This document shows positions 53,757-63,048 of a stretch of DNA of 64,000 nucleotides, piece by piece (positions within the stretch are counted from its first letter, which is position 1; each line of letters starts with the position of its first letter). This stretch comes from Qipengyuania soli. GTDB lineage: Bacteria; Pseudomonadota; Alphaproteobacteria; Sphingomonadales; Sphingomonadaceae. A model generated the notes under the pieces. It made no database searches, was not told the origin of the DNA, and saw only the letters and a list, made by a program, of their open reading frames with translations. The DNA lies in NCBI RefSeq assembly GCF_015529805.1, contig NZ_CP064654.1, forward strand, positions 2,356,001 to 2,420,000, written 5' to 3'. The translations under genes were made by a program, and so were the position numbers.

Positions 53757-54212
53757 GTGACCGAATTTGTCAGCTTTCCAGAATCCACCGCCCGATATTC
53801 ATTGCCATTTCTTGTCGCAGGACAGGCCCAGAAGGAATTTTTCGTCAACGAGGCGCTCGAACGTCTCGATATACTTCTTCATCCGGTGGTCGAAGGCGAG
53901 GTCTGCGATCCGCCTTCCTCCCCGCAAAAGGGGCAGGCTTACCTTGTAGCTACGCCTGCGACAGGAGCCTGGATTGGTCAGGAGGATCGTATCGCCGGAT
54001 GGGACGGTAACCAATGGACCTTCATCGACCCGACCGCGCAAATGAATGTCTTTGATAAGAATCTCGGGCGTAGACGGTGTTTTCGCGAAGGATGGAATCT
54101 GCCGCCGGAGCCGGTGCTGCCGACGGGTGGTTCGACCATCGACAGCGAGGCGCGCGAGGCGATCGAGACCATTGTTGAACTCCTGCAACAGGCCGGACTC
54201 ATATCATCGTAA
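53757..54212 (+). CDS. DUF2793 protein at the end of the GTA remnant
   Basis: This 151-residue protein matches DUF2793 (RYSLPFLVAGQAQKEFFVNEALERLDILLHPVVEGE...PPSSPQKGQAYLVATPATGAWIGQEDRIAGWDGNQWTFIDP), a tail-associated domain commonly last in sphingomonad GTA clusters. I start at GTG (53757), with GAAGGA seven bases upstream; a TTG at 53742 is an alternative. The C-terminal 40 residues are a linker and a helix. Probably a tail fibre or surface-binding module. Confidence 0.8.
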   Translation: MTEFVSFPESTARYSLPFLVAGQAQKEFFVNEALERLDILLHPVVEGEVCDPPSSPQKGQAYLVATPATGAWIGQEDRIAGWDGNQWTFIDPTAQMNVFDKNLGRRRCFREGWNLPPEPVLPTGGSTIDSEAREAIETIVELLQQAGLISS

Positions 54213-54335
54213 CAATCTGGGAACGAAATTGTTCTAGCGCCGTTCGCACCGCCATGGAGGATATCCCATTCTCTTATCGCAAGAATCTCGTTCGCAAGAG
54301 CGGCATAATTGCAACAGTTCCCGGACATTGTCCGC

Positions 54336-54364
54336 TTGCCACTGTAGGGGTTGAAAGTTAGATA
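54336..54364 (+). promoter_or_regulatory. candidate promoter of ompA
   Basis: TTGCCA (54336-54341), 17 bases, then TAGATA (54359-54364) precede the ompA start by 44 bases. The -35 is close to consensus and the -10 is weak. GGGGAA lies eight bases before the ATG. Confidence 0.4.
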
Positions 54365-54407
54365 TCTTCCACTCGGTGGCTCTAATTCGCAAAAAGGGGA
54401 AACAATA

Positions 54408-55517
54408 ATGCGGAAATTCGTCATAGGTATGGCGATGGCCTCTACGGCACTTGCATCGCCCGCCCTCGCCAAGGAAGACAGCTGGTATGTCGGCGTCGAG
54501 GGTGGTCCGAGCATCGTTGAGGATATCGATTTCAACGTCGACGACGGCGCTAGCTCGCTCGGTGTCGATTTTGACACCGGCTACGACTTTGGTGGTTTCA
54601 TCGGTTATGACTTCGGCGCCTTCCGTCTGGAAGCAGAAGTCCGTTACGCCGGTGCCAACCCGAACACGCTGATCGTGAATGGCCCGACCACCCTGGGCGG
54701 TGGCAGTGTCATCGGTGCCAACCAGTATGAAGTCGCCGACGGTGAACTCACCTCGCTGGCATTCATGCTCAATGGCCTGTTCGATTTCGGTCCCGATGAC
54801 GGCCTCCAGGGCTTCGTCGGCGGCGGTATCGGTGTGGCTCGCACCAGCCTCGACACGGTTGTCGGCGTTCAGCAGGCCTTCGATGATTCGGACAGCGGTC
54901 TGGCATGGCAGGTTCTCGCGGGTATCCGCGCGCCCCTGACCGACAACATCGACGTTGGCCTCAAGTATCGCCTCTTCACTGCCGAAGACGTGACGCTGGT
55001 CGACGTTGCTGGTCGTTCGCTGAACGACTCGATCCGCAGCCACTCGCTGCTCGGTACGTTCACCTACAACTTCGGCGAGCCGCCGGCACCTCCGCCGCCG
55101 CCCCCGCCGCCGCCGCCCCCGCCGCCGCCTCCCCCCCCGCCGCCGCCGCCGCCGCCGGCTCCGGTCTGCGAGCAGGGTCCGTACATCGTCTTCTTCAACT
55201 GGGACGAATCGGACATCACTCCGGAAGCAGCGACGATCCTCGACAACGCGGTTTCGGCCTACGCCAACTGCGGCACCGCCGCAGTCATGCTGGCCGGTCA
55301 CACCGACACGTCGGGTTCGACGGCTTACAACATGGGCCTCGCCGAGCGTCGTAACTCGTCGGTCCGTGGCTACCTGACCTCGCGTGGCATTCCGGATGGC
55401 CGGATCTCCAGCGAAGCCTTCGGTGAATCGCAGCTGCGCGTCCCGACGGCGGATGGTGTCCGCGAACTCCAGAACCGTCGCGTGGAAATCACCTACGGTC
55501 CGGGTTCGGGCATGTAA
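54408..55517 (+). CDS. ompA: OmpA-family outer-membrane porin with polyproline linker
   Basis: A 369-residue precursor. Signal peptide MRKFVIGMAMASTALASPALA, an 8-stranded barrel (about 23-222), then a linker with 23 consecutive prolines (228-250), and an OmpA peptidoglycan-binding domain (about 253-365: NWDESDITPEAATILDNAV, AGHTDTSGSTAYNMGLAERRNSSVRGYL, with the diaminopimelate-binding D and R). It links the outer membrane to peptidoglycan. It has its own promoter and terminator. Confidence 0.95.
   Translation: MRKFVIGMAMASTALASPALAKEDSWYVGVEGGPSIVEDIDFNVDDGASSLGVDFDTGYDFGGFIGYDFGAFRLEAEVRYAGANPNTLIVNGPTTLGGGSVIGANQYEVADGELTSLAFMLNGLFDFGPDDGLQGFVGGGIGVARTSLDTVVGVQQAFDDSDSGLAWQVLAGIRAPLTDNIDVGLKYRLFTAEDVTLVDVAGRSLNDSIRSHSLLGTFTYNFGEPPAPPPPPPPPPPPPPPPPPPPPPPPAPVCEQGPYIVFFNWDESDITPEAATILDNAVSAYANCGTAAVMLAGHTDTSGSTAYNMGLAERRNSSVRGYLTSRGIPDGRISSEAFGESQLRVPTADGVRELQNRRVEITYGPGSGM
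55089..55157 (+). repeat. polyproline codon tract (CCG/CCC/CCT repeat)
   Basis: Sixty-nine bases of proline codons only, 23 in a row, mostly CCG with CCC and CCT. This is a low-complexity tract, prone to slippage in replication and to ribosome stalling, which EF-P relieves. Confidence 0.9.
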
Positions 55518-55544
55518 TCTTCGCTTCATTGCGAAATCGAACGA

Positions 55545-55571
55545 GGGGCCGGAGCAATCCGGCCCCTTTTT
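55545..55571 (+). terminator. intrinsic terminator of ompA
   Basis: GGGGCCGGA (55545-55553), loop GCAA, TCCGGCCCC (55558-55566), then TTTTT. A textbook Rho-independent terminator 28 bases after the ompA stop. Confidence 0.92.
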
Positions 55572-55612
55572 CGTTGGGATCGTGTCGGATCCATGGAAGG
55601 GAGAACTGAGTA

Positions 55613-56137
55613 ATGCGCTTTTTTGTCGCCAGCCTTGCGCTTGCTGCTGTTGTCAGCGGCTGCACCACGATCGACAGTCTGCCCGAAGAACGGCTCGGAG
55701 AAGCTACAATCAGGCTGCCAAGCGGCATCCCGATTGGCTCAGCCCAGATCACGCGCAAGGGCGACCGGCTGACCCTCAGTGCGGCGGTTGCCGGTATCGA
55801 ACCGGGTATCCATGGCTTCCATCTTCACACCACCGGCAAGTGCATCGCACCTGACTTCACGAGCGCGGGTGGACACCTCAATCCTGGGGGCAAAGCACAC
55901 GGATCGCTATCGGCCGGTGGCAAGCACCTCGGCGACATGCCTAATCTGGACGTGGCGTCCAATCGAACCGCCACTGCCGTGGTCGATCTGCCGGGCGAAC
56001 CGTCCAACGTAATGGCCGACCTGTTCGATGCCGACGGTACGGCCATCGTCATTCACGCAAATGCTGACGACTATCGCACCGACCCGACAGGCAATGCCGG
56101 GTCACGCATTGCATGCGGAGTATTCGAAGCGAACTAG
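55613..56137 (+). CDS. sodC: lipoprotein Cu,Zn superoxide dismutase
   Basis: The 174-residue precursor has a lipobox (VVSGC, acylated Cys17) and the Cu,Zn-SOD ligands: H70 and H72 (GFHLH), bridging H88 (GGHLNPGG), H96 (KAHG), an aspartate after LGDMPNL and the C-terminal copper histidine in VIHANADDY. The disulfide pair C77 and the cysteine of RIACGVFE is present. It destroys superoxide in the periplasm. GAAGGGAG lies upstream. Convergent with the MFS gene, overlapping stops by four bases. Confidence 0.93.
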   Translation: MRFFVASLALAAVVSGCTTIDSLPEERLGEATIRLPSGIPIGSAQITRKGDRLTLSAAVAGIEPGIHGFHLHTTGKCIAPDFTSAGGHLNPGGKAHGSLSAGGKHLGDMPNLDVASNRTATAVVDLPGEPSNVMADLFDADGTAIVIHANADDYRTDPTGNAGSRIACGVFEAN

Positions 56138-57732
56138 GCCTCGATCGGTTCGCCGGCTTCGCGGGCCCAGTTGCGCACATTGGCACTGGCCCGCGGGACC
56201 AGCCAAAGCGCCCCGACGAGGAGTGCGAAACCGAACGGCGCGACGATGAATGTCGACAGCACTCCCTTGGAGAGGTCATCGCCGTTGGTAGCCGAGACAT
56301 AGCCCGCCATAAAGGGTCCCAGGCCGAGGCCAACCAGAGTCGTTGCGAGGAAAAAAGTCGCGGTCGCCAATCCACGCATCCGTGGCAACACCAGGGACTG
56401 GCTTGTTGCAGCCGCTCCTCCAAGCGCCGATGCGCTGAGCATCTGGGCAAAGAAGCTGGCGATGTAGAAGATGGTCACATCACTCGTGGTGTAGGCCACC
56501 CACATCACGGGAAGCGGTGCCAGCAGGCCCAGCATGATGATCCAGACGCGTCCGTTGGGGCGTCGCTTGATCAGCATGTCCGCGATCCAGCCCCCGACGA
56601 TGACCCCTACGAAACCAGCCACGGCGGCCGGCGCGCCAAGCAAGAGGCCAAGATCGGACTTGGATGCGCCCAGCGCGCGCTCCGCGTAAGGGGCACCCCA
56701 GTACGATGCGGCATAGGAAATGAAGGATACTGTGCCGTAACCAAGGATCGTGCACAGGAACGCCGGTGAACCCCAGGTCAGACGAAACGTCGGGAGGTCA
56801 CGGGCGCGCAGGCCCATCGCCCAGCTGAAGACGGCATAATAGCCGACTCCCAGGAATACCCATTGTTCGAGCACTCCGGTCCAGCGCCAGAGGATCCAAG
56901 CGAGCGCTGCGAAGAATGCCGCGCCAGCAAGGTTCATCGCCAACGCGCTCGTCCCTCGAGCCGCCGCTCCGAAGATAGTGAACGGCGGAATTACCTGGAA
57001 GAGCTCGCGTACGAAGCCCTTGAAAGGTTCGGGATCTTCGGGAGTCGGGAGGCCGTCAATCGCACCGCGCACTGGTTCCCGCAAAGTTAGGACCCAGAGT
57101 GCCAGCAACAGCCCCGGGATGCCCACTGCGAGGAATGCCGCTTGCCAGCCTGCGAGGCCGAGTGGCCCACCTTCCGGATAGGCCGCGTTCCAGTTTTCGA
57201 CGATCAGGCCGCCAATGAGCAGCGAGATTCCGCCGCCTAGGTACAGGCCCGATGAATATATCGCCAAGGCAGTCGCTCTCAGCCGCGCGGGGAACCAGTC
57301 GCTGATGAGAGAATACGCAGAGGGGCTGGCCGTAGCTTCGCCCACGCCCACCCCGATGCGTGCAACGGTCAAGGTGGTGGCATTTTTCGCGAATCCCGAC
57401 AACGCGGTCATGGTCGACCACAGGGTCAGGCCGATTGCCATCAGGCGCACGCGTTTCCAGCTGTCGGCGAGCTTACCCAGCGGAATGCCGAACAGCGCAT
57501 AAAATACGGCAAAAGCCGTGCCGTAGAGGAAGCCAAGGTAGTCATCCTCGACACCGAGGTCGGCCTTGATATCGTTCGCCAGGATTGAAAGAATCTGGCG
57601 ATCGATGAAGTTCAGCACGTAGATTAGGACGAGGACGCTGAGCGCGTACCAGCTATAGGCCGAGACCTTGGTTTCGGCGCCACTCCCGTTCTGTTCAGTT
57701 GCGGGGGCGGTCGCGTCTGTGGCTTCGGTCAA
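56134..57732 (-). CDS. MFS transporter (spinster-like)
   Basis: The 532-residue inner-membrane transporter has twelve predicted helices and the MFS loop 2-3 motif (GKLADSWKRVRLM). RIGVGVGEATASPSAYSLISDWFPARLRATALAIYSSGLYLGGG resembles the spinster-like group. Substrate unknown. Its start is four bases past the queC stop, so it is probably in the queC unit. Its N-terminal 25 residues are low-complexity Thr/Glu/Ala. Confidence 0.85.
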   Translation of the reverse strand: MTEATDATAPATEQNGSGAETKVSAYSWYALSVLVLIYVLNFIDRQILSILANDIKADLGVEDDYLGFLYGTAFAVFYALFGIPLGKLADSWKRVRLMAIGLTLWSTMTALSGFAKNATTLTVARIGVGVGEATASPSAYSLISDWFPARLRATALAIYSSGLYLGGGISLLIGGLIVENWNAAYPEGGPLGLAGWQAAFLAVGIPGLLLALWVLTLREPVRGAIDGLPTPEDPEPFKGFVRELFQVIPPFTIFGAAARGTSALAMNLAGAAFFAALAWILWRWTGVLEQWVFLGVGYYAVFSWAMGLRARDLPTFRLTWGSPAFLCTILGYGTVSFISYAASYWGAPYAERALGASKSDLGLLLGAPAAVAGFVGVIVGGWIADMLIKRRPNGRVWIIMLGLLAPLPVMWVAYTTSDVTIFYIASFFAQMLSASALGGAAATSQSLVLPRMRGLATATFFLATTLVGLGLGPFMAGYVSATNGDDLSKGVLSTFIVAPFGFALLVGALWLVPRASANVRNWAREAGEPIEA

Positions 57733-57736
57733 TTAC

Positions 57737-58453
57737 TTACTCCGTCAGTGCTGGCGCATCCTGTGCGTAGGGAGTGCTATCGACAACCCCCGCTTCGGCA
57801 AAGCCCTTTCGGCGCAATCGACACGAATCACATCCGCCACATGCCAATCCCTCGGGTGTTGGATCGTAACAGGACCAACTCCAGGAAGGGTTCAGGTCGA
57901 GCCGATCGCATTCACGTGCGATGTCCGCTTTCGACATGTGCTGAAGAGGCGCATGAATGGTGAAAGGCATGCCTTCCACGCCCTGCTTGGTCCCGAGGCG
58001 TGCGGTTTCGGCAAAGCTGGCGATGAACTCGGGCCGGCAATCCGGATAGCCCGAGTAGTCGAGCGCATTTACGCCGATGAAGATATCGCGGGATCCGGAC
58101 GTTTCCGCGAAGGCGGTGGTCAGAGCCAGAAAGACCAGGTTTCGGGCGGGAACATAAGTTACCGGAATGTCTTCCCCGACACCGCCCTTGGGCACATCGA
58201 TATCGTCGGTCAGTGCCGAGCCGCCGAATTGGCGAAGGTCGAGCGGAAGCAGGACGTGCCGGACGACACCCAGCTTCTGCGCGATTGCCCTTGCCGATTC
58301 CAGCTCACGAACGTGACGCTGACCGTAATCAATCGTCAGTGCATGGATTTCATGGCCACGCTCGCGCGCAATGGCGGCGGTCACCATGGAATCCAGGCCG
58401 CCGGACAGGAGGATTACCGCCGGGCCGGGCTTAGTATCGTTTTCATTGGGCAT
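57737..58453 (-). CDS. queC: 7-cyano-7-deazaguanine synthase
   Basis: QueC converts 7-carboxy-7-deazaguanine to preQ0, on the way to queuosine. The 238-residue protein has the PP-loop ATP motif VILLSGGLDSM, the VPARNLVFLALTTAFAE segment and the zinc site of four cysteines in WSCYDPTPEGLACGGCDSCRLR. Queuosine is completed elsewhere; gluQ at 31429 modifies queuosine-bearing tRNA-Asp. MFS follows by four bases. Confidence 0.95.
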   Translation of the reverse strand: MPNENDTKPGPAVILLSGGLDSMVTAAIARERGHEIHALTIDYGQRHVRELESARAIAQKLGVVRHVLLPLDLRQFGGSALTDDIDVPKGGVGEDIPVTYVPARNLVFLALTTAFAETSGSRDIFIGVNALDYSGYPDCRPEFIASFAETARLGTKQGVEGMPFTIHAPLQHMSKADIARECDRLDLNPSWSWSCYDPTPEGLACGGCDSCRLRRKGFAEAGVVDSTPYAQDAPALTE

Positions 58454-58493
58454 GGTGCGAGCCGCTAGAACGGATCGCGTCCTGCTGCAATCA

Positions 58494-58883
58494 TCAGTCG
58501 CAGGACGCAGTCCGTCGGGCTTCGGCAGAAAACTGGAATGGCTTGCCGTCCGCGATCCCTTGGCTGTCTATTTGGACGAGGGCCGGGGTTTCCTTGCGAA
58601 TGTTCGTCCGGCCATAGCCATTGCCACGGCAGGTGTACTGAACGGTCACTTCACTGGCGCCGTCTTCGACGACGAAGCGATTGCAGCCACTGTCCGTGTG
58701 GCGCAGCTGGATGAACTCGCGGCCCGAGCGCACGCAGACCTTACGGCTGGCACTACCATCGCGATAGCGCACTTCCCAACCGCCCTTTTGCAGCGTGTCG
58801 AGCATCGCCAGCGATCCCTGCGCAAGCACAGGACCCGCCAGACAAGCCGCCGCAATGGCTATCGCCTTTGCAGATACACGCAT
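58494..58883 (-). CDS. small secreted protein, DUF3617-like
   Basis: The protein started at MRVSAKAIAIAAACLAGPVLAQ is 129 residues with a clear signal peptide cleaved after LAQ. The mature part (LDTLQKGGWEVRYRDGSASRKVCVRSGREFIQLRHTDSGCNRFVVEDGASEVTVQYTCRGNGYGRTNIRKETPALVQIDSQG) resembles DUF3617-type periplasmic proteins, with paired cysteines that could form disulfides. Function unknown. A GTG at 58898 could give a slightly longer form. A CtrA-like box and a TAATAT -10 element lie upstream. Confidence 0.7.
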   Translation of the reverse strand: MRVSAKAIAIAAACLAGPVLAQGSLAMLDTLQKGGWEVRYRDGSASRKVCVRSGREFIQLRHTDSGCNRFVVEDGASEVTVQYTCRGNGYGRTNIRKETPALVQIDSQGIADGKPFQFSAEARRTASCD

Positions 58884-58955
58884 CTTCACTCGAACCACCT
58901 TTCAAGCGGAGCGAAATCGCCGCCCCGATTCGTCCATATTACAGCAAAACTGCGC

Positions 58956-58970
58956 TTAACCGTTGTATAA
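58956..58970. promoter_or_regulatory. CtrA-type box upstream of the secreted protein
   Basis: TTAA (58956-58959), seven bases, ATAA (58967-58970) on the plus strand reads TTAT-N7-TTAA on the minus strand, one mismatch from the CtrA consensus. A TAATAT -10 at 58936-58941 places the box over the -35 position, the classic layout of CtrA-activated promoters. Confidence 0.5.
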
Positions 58971-58983
58971 CATCGACAGACCG

Positions 58984-59889
58984 TTATCGGGCGATGGCAA
59001 ACTGCTTCGAACAGAACGCACAATCGACCAGAATGAGCCCGTCGTCATTGCGCATTTCTTCCCTGTCTTCTTCCGGGAAACGGCCAAGAACCTGCTCGTA
59101 GTGCTCGATCGAGCACCTGCATCCACGCGCGATGGCGGCACCCGGCTGAATGCGGACCTCGTCTTCATCGTGGAACAGCCTCCAGGCTATGGCCTCCAGC
59201 GACAAATCGTTGTCGAGCAACTCTTCATGGCGGATAGAGCCGCCCATGACGGCGACATGTTCCCACTCGGGATGGTCTAGTCGCGCATGGAGGCGTTCGC
59301 GTCCTTCCTCTCCGTCGGGCAGATGCTGGACAAGCATGCCCGCAGCCACCGTTCCCTCGCTTCCGGAGCGTACGGCGCAACGGATGAGTGTGGGGACCTG
59401 CTCCGACTGGTAGAAGTAGCTCTCGCATGCTTCCGAGAGGCTGCCACCCTCCAGCGGTACGATGCCTTGGTAACGGCCCTGGCCCGACGGGATATCGAAA
59501 GTGATCGCGAGATAGCCTTTGCCAAAGAGCGCAAAGAGGGATGGATTGGCCCCCAGTTCGGCAAGTCGGCTCTCGTCGAAATCAACATAGCCACGTAACG
59601 CGCCACCCTTGAAGTCGCACACCAGCAGTCGAACGGCGCCCTCTTCGGTCTGCGCCTGCATGGTCACCTGCGACCCATCGTCCTTGAGCAGACCGCCGAT
59701 GAGCGTGGCCAGGACCAGCGCCTCGGCAAGTAGGTGCGTGATCGGCGCAGGATAGGCATGTGCCGACAGGACTTCATCGAGGACACCGTCGAGACGGACA
59801 AGCCGGCCACGCGCGTTCTGCGAAGGGATGGTGAAGCCGAGGAGGCGGCCCGAATAAGTTTCTTCGGGCTGGAGGGGGGTATCGTTCAT
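58984..59889 (-). CDS. hslO: Hsp33 redox chaperone
   Basis: Hsp33 is activated by oxidation and prevents aggregation of unfolded proteins. The 301-residue protein has the N-terminal domain (LLGFTIPSQNARGRLVRLDGVLDEVLSAHAYP), and the C-terminal zinc redox switch CRCS ... CAFC (CxC and CxxC). Start at MNDTPLQPEE; an earlier methionine is possible. It is 49 bases downstream of argF, a common alphaproteobacterial pairing. Confidence 0.95.
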   Translation of the reverse strand: MNDTPLQPEETYSGRLLGFTIPSQNARGRLVRLDGVLDEVLSAHAYPAPITHLLAEALVLATLIGGLLKDDGSQVTMQAQTEEGAVRLLVCDFKGGALRGYVDFDESRLAELGANPSLFALFGKGYLAITFDIPSGQGRYQGIVPLEGGSLSEACESYFYQSEQVPTLIRCAVRSGSEGTVAAGMLVQHLPDGEEGRERLHARLDHPEWEHVAVMGGSIRHEELLDNDLSLEAIAWRLFHDEDEVRIQPGAAIARGCRCSIEHYEQVLGRFPEEDREEMRNDDGLILVDCAFCSKQFAIAR

Positions 59890-59938
59890 CGCCGCCATAT
59901 GGGGCGTGGGCAGCAAAATGGTAGGGGCTCGGCCCCGC

Positions 59939-60868
59939 CTACAGCTTGCCGTGGCACCAAAGCAGGATCGACTTCTGCGCGTGGATGCGGTTTTCCGCCT
60001 CGTCGAAAACCACCGATTGGGGGCTTTCGAAGACGCCGCTACTCACTTCGTCTCCCACATGCGCTGGCAGGCAATGGAGAAAGCGCGCATCGGGCTTGGC
60101 GCGGGCCATCAGTTTCTCGTCGACGCGGAACGGCTCCATCGCCGCAAGCTTGTTGTGAACATGCTCCTGGCCCATCGACACCCAGGTGTCGGTGACGACG
60201 ATGTCCGCGCCCTCGGCAGCTTCGGCTGCATTCTTGGTCAGCGTGACCTGCGCACCGCCGGCCCGGGCCATCTCGACGAATTCGGTCTCCGGCTCGTAAC
60301 CCTGCGGAGTGCCGACGCGGACGTTGAACTTGAAGATGCCTGCTGCCTCGAGGATCGAGTGGAGGACATTATTGCCGTCCCCCAGCCAGGCGAGTTCGAG
60401 ACCCGGCAGGGCCTTGCCCTGTTCGACCATGGTCAGAAGGTCGGCAACGATCTGGCAGGGATGCGAGCGATCGGTCAGGCCGTTGATGACCGGTACACTG
60501 GCATAGTGCGCCAGTTCTTCGGCTTTCACATGGTCGTCCGTGCGGATCATGATTGCATCGGCCATACGGCTGAGCACGCGTGCCGTATCGGCAATGCTTT
60601 CACCTCGGCCGAGCTGGCTTGTCCCCGAATCAAGGATTAGCGCACTACCGCCCAGCTGGCGCATGGCTATGTCGAAGCTGGCGCGGGTGCGGGTAGAATT
60701 CTTCTCGAAGATCATCGCCAGCACGTGACCCGCAAGCGGCGCGTCGGCGTCGGGCTTGCCTTTCGGCCAGCCCGCACGCGCCGCCTTCCGATCCTGTGCG
60801 TCGGCAAGCATGGCGGCAATCGCATCCCCGCCCGCATCCGAGAGGTCGAGGAAGTGATTCACCGCCAT
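59939..60868 (-). CDS. argF: ornithine carbamoyltransferase
   Basis: ArgF forms citrulline from ornithine and carbamoyl phosphate. Started at [14 protein letters not shown] (309 residues); the longer frame is not family-like. Carbamoyl-phosphate binding is STRTRAS ([16 protein letters not shown]), ornithine binding involves DRSHPCQ and the DTWVSMGQE loop, and [16 protein letters not shown] closes the active site. Seven bases downstream of argD. Confidence 0.97.
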   Translation of the reverse strand: MAVNHFLDLSDAGGDAIAAMLADAQDRKAARAGWPKGKPDADAPLAGHVLAMIFEKNSTRTRASFDIAMRQLGGSALILDSGTSQLGRGESIADTARVLSRMADAIMIRTDDHVKAEELAHYASVPVINGLTDRSHPCQIVADLLTMVEQGKALPGLELAWLGDGNNVLHSILEAAGIFKFNVRVGTPQGYEPETEFVEMARAGGAQVTLTKNAAEAAEGADIVVTDTWVSMGQEHVHNKLAAMEPFRVDEKLMARAKPDARFLHCLPAHVGDEVSSGVFESPQSVVFDEAENRIHAQKSILLWCHGKL

Positions 60869-60875
60869 CGTCTCC

Positions 60876-62063
60876 TCAGGCCGTGGCCGGATCGAAGCTC
60901 GCCGCACCGGCGGAGAGCTTGTCGAAGAATTCGTCGAATTCGGCATCGTCGGCCACCAACGGAGGCAGGATGCGCAGTGTGTTGTCGCCCGCAGCAACGG
61001 TCAGCAGTTGGTGATTGTCGCGCAGGTGCACGTAGAACGGCCGGCTTTCGACCTTCATCTTGAGGCCGAGCATCAATCCCTTGCCGCGCACGAGCTCGAA
61101 AAGCTCCGGATAGTTGCCGATGAACTGTTCGAGCCGGCTGCGCAGGCGCTCCCCCTTCTCGGTCACTTCGGCGAGGAATTCGTCATTTGCGACGGCATCC
61201 ATCACCGCCATGCCAGCTGCCATGGCCAGCGGATTGCCGCCATAGGTCGAGCCGTGCGTACCAAAGCCCATGCCGCGCGCTGCCTTTTCGGTCGCAAGGC
61301 AGGCTCCGAGCGGGAAGCCCCCACCGATGCCCTTGGCGGTCGCCATGATGTCGGGCTCGATACCGTAGTGTTCGTAGGCGTAGAACTTGCCGGTGCGCGC
61401 AACGCCGCACTGCACTTCGTCGAACACCAGCATGAGGTCGTTTTCGTCAGCGAGCTGGCGCAGGCCGCGAATGAACTCCTCGCTGCCGGGGCGGATGCCC
61501 CCTTCGCCCTGGATCGGTTCGACCAGGAAGCCTGCGGTATTCGGGCCCATCAGCGCCTTGGCGCTCTCGAGATCGTCGAACTCTGCATATTTGAACCCGG
61601 CGAGCAGCGGCATGAAGCCCTTGTGCATCTTCTCCTGGTTCGAGGCGCTGATCGTCGCCATTGTCCGCCCGTGGAAGGCGTTGGTGAAGGTGATGAGTTC
61701 GAACTTGTCGTCATTGCCGACATGCTGGTGATAGGCACGCGCGGTCTTGATCGCGCACTCGACCGCCTCGGCACCCGAATTGGTGAAGAACACGGTATCG
61801 GCAAATGTCTTGTCGACCAGACGCTGTGCAAGCGCCTCGCCCTGCGGGCTGCCGTAGAGGTTCGAGACGTGCATCAGCTTCGCAGCCTGCTGCTGGATCG
61901 CGCCGATCAGGCCAGCGTGGCTGTGGCCGAGCAGGTTCACGGCAATGCCACTGGCAAAATCGAGATAGCGGGTGCCGTCTTCGTCGATGAGGTGACAGTG
62001 GTCCCCTTCAACGGGGCGCACGCCGCAGCGGGGATAGACGGGCATCAGGGGCGAAATCGACAT
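60876..62063 (-). CDS. argD: acetylornithine/succinyldiaminopimelate aminotransferase
   Basis: ArgD transfers the amino group to N-acetylglutamate semialdehyde in arginine synthesis and often also acts in lysine synthesis. The 395-residue class III PLP enzyme shows [51 protein letters not shown] and the Schiff-base lysine in [20 protein letters not shown]. The [17 protein letters not shown] start fits. First gene of the argD-argF-hslO unit. Confidence 0.96.
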   Translation of the reverse strand: MSISPLMPVYPRCGVRPVEGDHCHLIDEDGTRYLDFASGIAVNLLGHSHAGLIGAIQQQAAKLMHVSNLYGSPQGEALAQRLVDKTFADTVFFTNSGAEAVECAIKTARAYHQHVGNDDKFELITFTNAFHGRTMATISASNQEKMHKGFMPLLAGFKYAEFDDLESAKALMGPNTAGFLVEPIQGEGGIRPGSEEFIRGLRQLADENDLMLVFDEVQCGVARTGKFYAYEHYGIEPDIMATAKGIGGGFPLGACLATEKAARGMGFGTHGSTYGGNPLAMAAGMAVMDAVANDEFLAEVTEKGERLRSRLEQFIGNYPELFELVRGKGLMLGLKMKVESRPFYVHLRDNHQLLTVAAGDNTLRILPPLVADDAEFDEFFDKLSAGAASFDPATA

Positions 62064-62097
62064 GGTGTCTCCGGGGGCTCTCTCGGGTCAAAGACAA

Positions 62098-62124
62098 ATG
62101 GCGGTCCCGTCAGGGAACCGCCAT
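62098..62124 (-). terminator. terminator of the cold-shock gene
   Basis: ATGGCGGTCCC (62098-62108) pairs with GGGAACCGCCAT (62113-62124) with one bulged A. It follows the cold-shock gene on the minus strand and is followed by TTTGTCTTTG. It lies just before argD. Confidence 0.7.
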
Positions 62125-62194
62125 CTGCGTGTTTGTCAGCGATCTATTGCGTCTCGCCTGCCGGGTCAAACCCGGGAGGGCCGAGGCGCGCACC

Positions 62195-62941
62195 TTATTC
62201 CGAGATCGGAACCAGGTTGACCGCCGAATATTTGCCGCGTCGGTCGACTTCGAGATCGAACTCGAAGCGCTGGCCTTCGTCGATTCCGGACAGGCCCGAA
62301 CGCTCGACCGCACTGATGTGCACGAAAGCGTCCGGCTGGCCGTCATCGCGAGTCAGGAAGCCGAAGCCCTTCATCGAATTGAAGAACTTCACGGTTCCGC
62401 TGGCCTTTTCGCCTGTCAGCTCGCGACGCGGTGCCGCGTCTTCGCGCTTGGCGACAGCGATGACATCGCCGACGACCTGGAGGTCCTGAGCCGAAACCTT
62501 GCCGCCGCGATCGACGAGGTTGAACTCGAGCTCCTGACCTTCAGCCAGGCCTTCGAGACCCGCACGCTCGACAGCGCTGATGTGGACAAAAACGTCCTCG
62601 CCACCGGTTTCCTGCTGGATAAAGCCAAAGCCCTTCTGGCTGTTGAAGAACTTCACCGTGCCCTTGCCGGTGCCGACGACTTGCGCGGGCATGCGGTTGA
62701 AGCCGCCGCCACCGCCACCGCCACCACGCGGGCCGCCGCCGAAGCCGCCGCCACCGCCGCCGCGGTTGCCGCCGCCGAAACGGTCGCCGCCACCGCCGAA
62801 GCGATCGCCGCCGCCGCGGTCGTCACGGAATGAATTGTGTGGAGCAAAATCCGCCGGCGGTCCGCCAAACGGATCGAAACCTTCCTCCCCGAAACCGTCG
62901 CGCTTGTCCCGTCCGCGGCGGCGCCCTCTGTCGTAACCCAT
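62195..62941 (-). CDS. two-domain cold-shock protein with Gly/Arg-rich N-terminus
   Basis: The 248-residue form starts at [15 protein letters not shown], a conserved start in related proteins as I recall. An RG- and Gly-rich N-terminal region (about 1-85, typical of RNA-binding tails) precedes two cold-shock domains (about 92-155 and 180-245), each with the RNP1 KGFGF and RNP2 VFVHISA (or AFVHISA) motifs. Such proteins melt RNA secondary structure and act in stress adaptation. A GTG at 63049 with a very strong Shine-Dalgarno could give a 284-residue form. Confidence 0.88.
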   Translation of the reverse strand: MGYDRGRRRGRDKRDGFGEEGFDPFGGPPADFAPHNSFRDDRGGGDRFGGGGDRFGGGNRGGGGGGFGGGPRGGGGGGGGFNRMPAQVVGTGKGTVKFFNSQKGFGFIQQETGGEDVFVHISAVERAGLEGLAEGQELEFNLVDRGGKVSAQDLQVVGDVIAVAKREDAAPRRELTGEKASGTVKFFNSMKGFGFLTRDDGQPDAFVHISAVERSGLSGIDEGQRFEFDLEVDRRGKYSAVNLVPISE

Positions 62942-63048
62942 AACTCGAACATTACCTTCGGCCGCCCTTGGGTAACTGTGCTTCGGCGCGGGGCAGCAGG
63001 ATACGCCGGACACGGACTCATGCGCACCGATTTCGGACGCATTCGCCA

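Noticed and set aside
55080-55160. CCG repeat read as a CRISPR or satellite array
   Set aside because: It is an in-frame proline tract inside ompA with no spacers.
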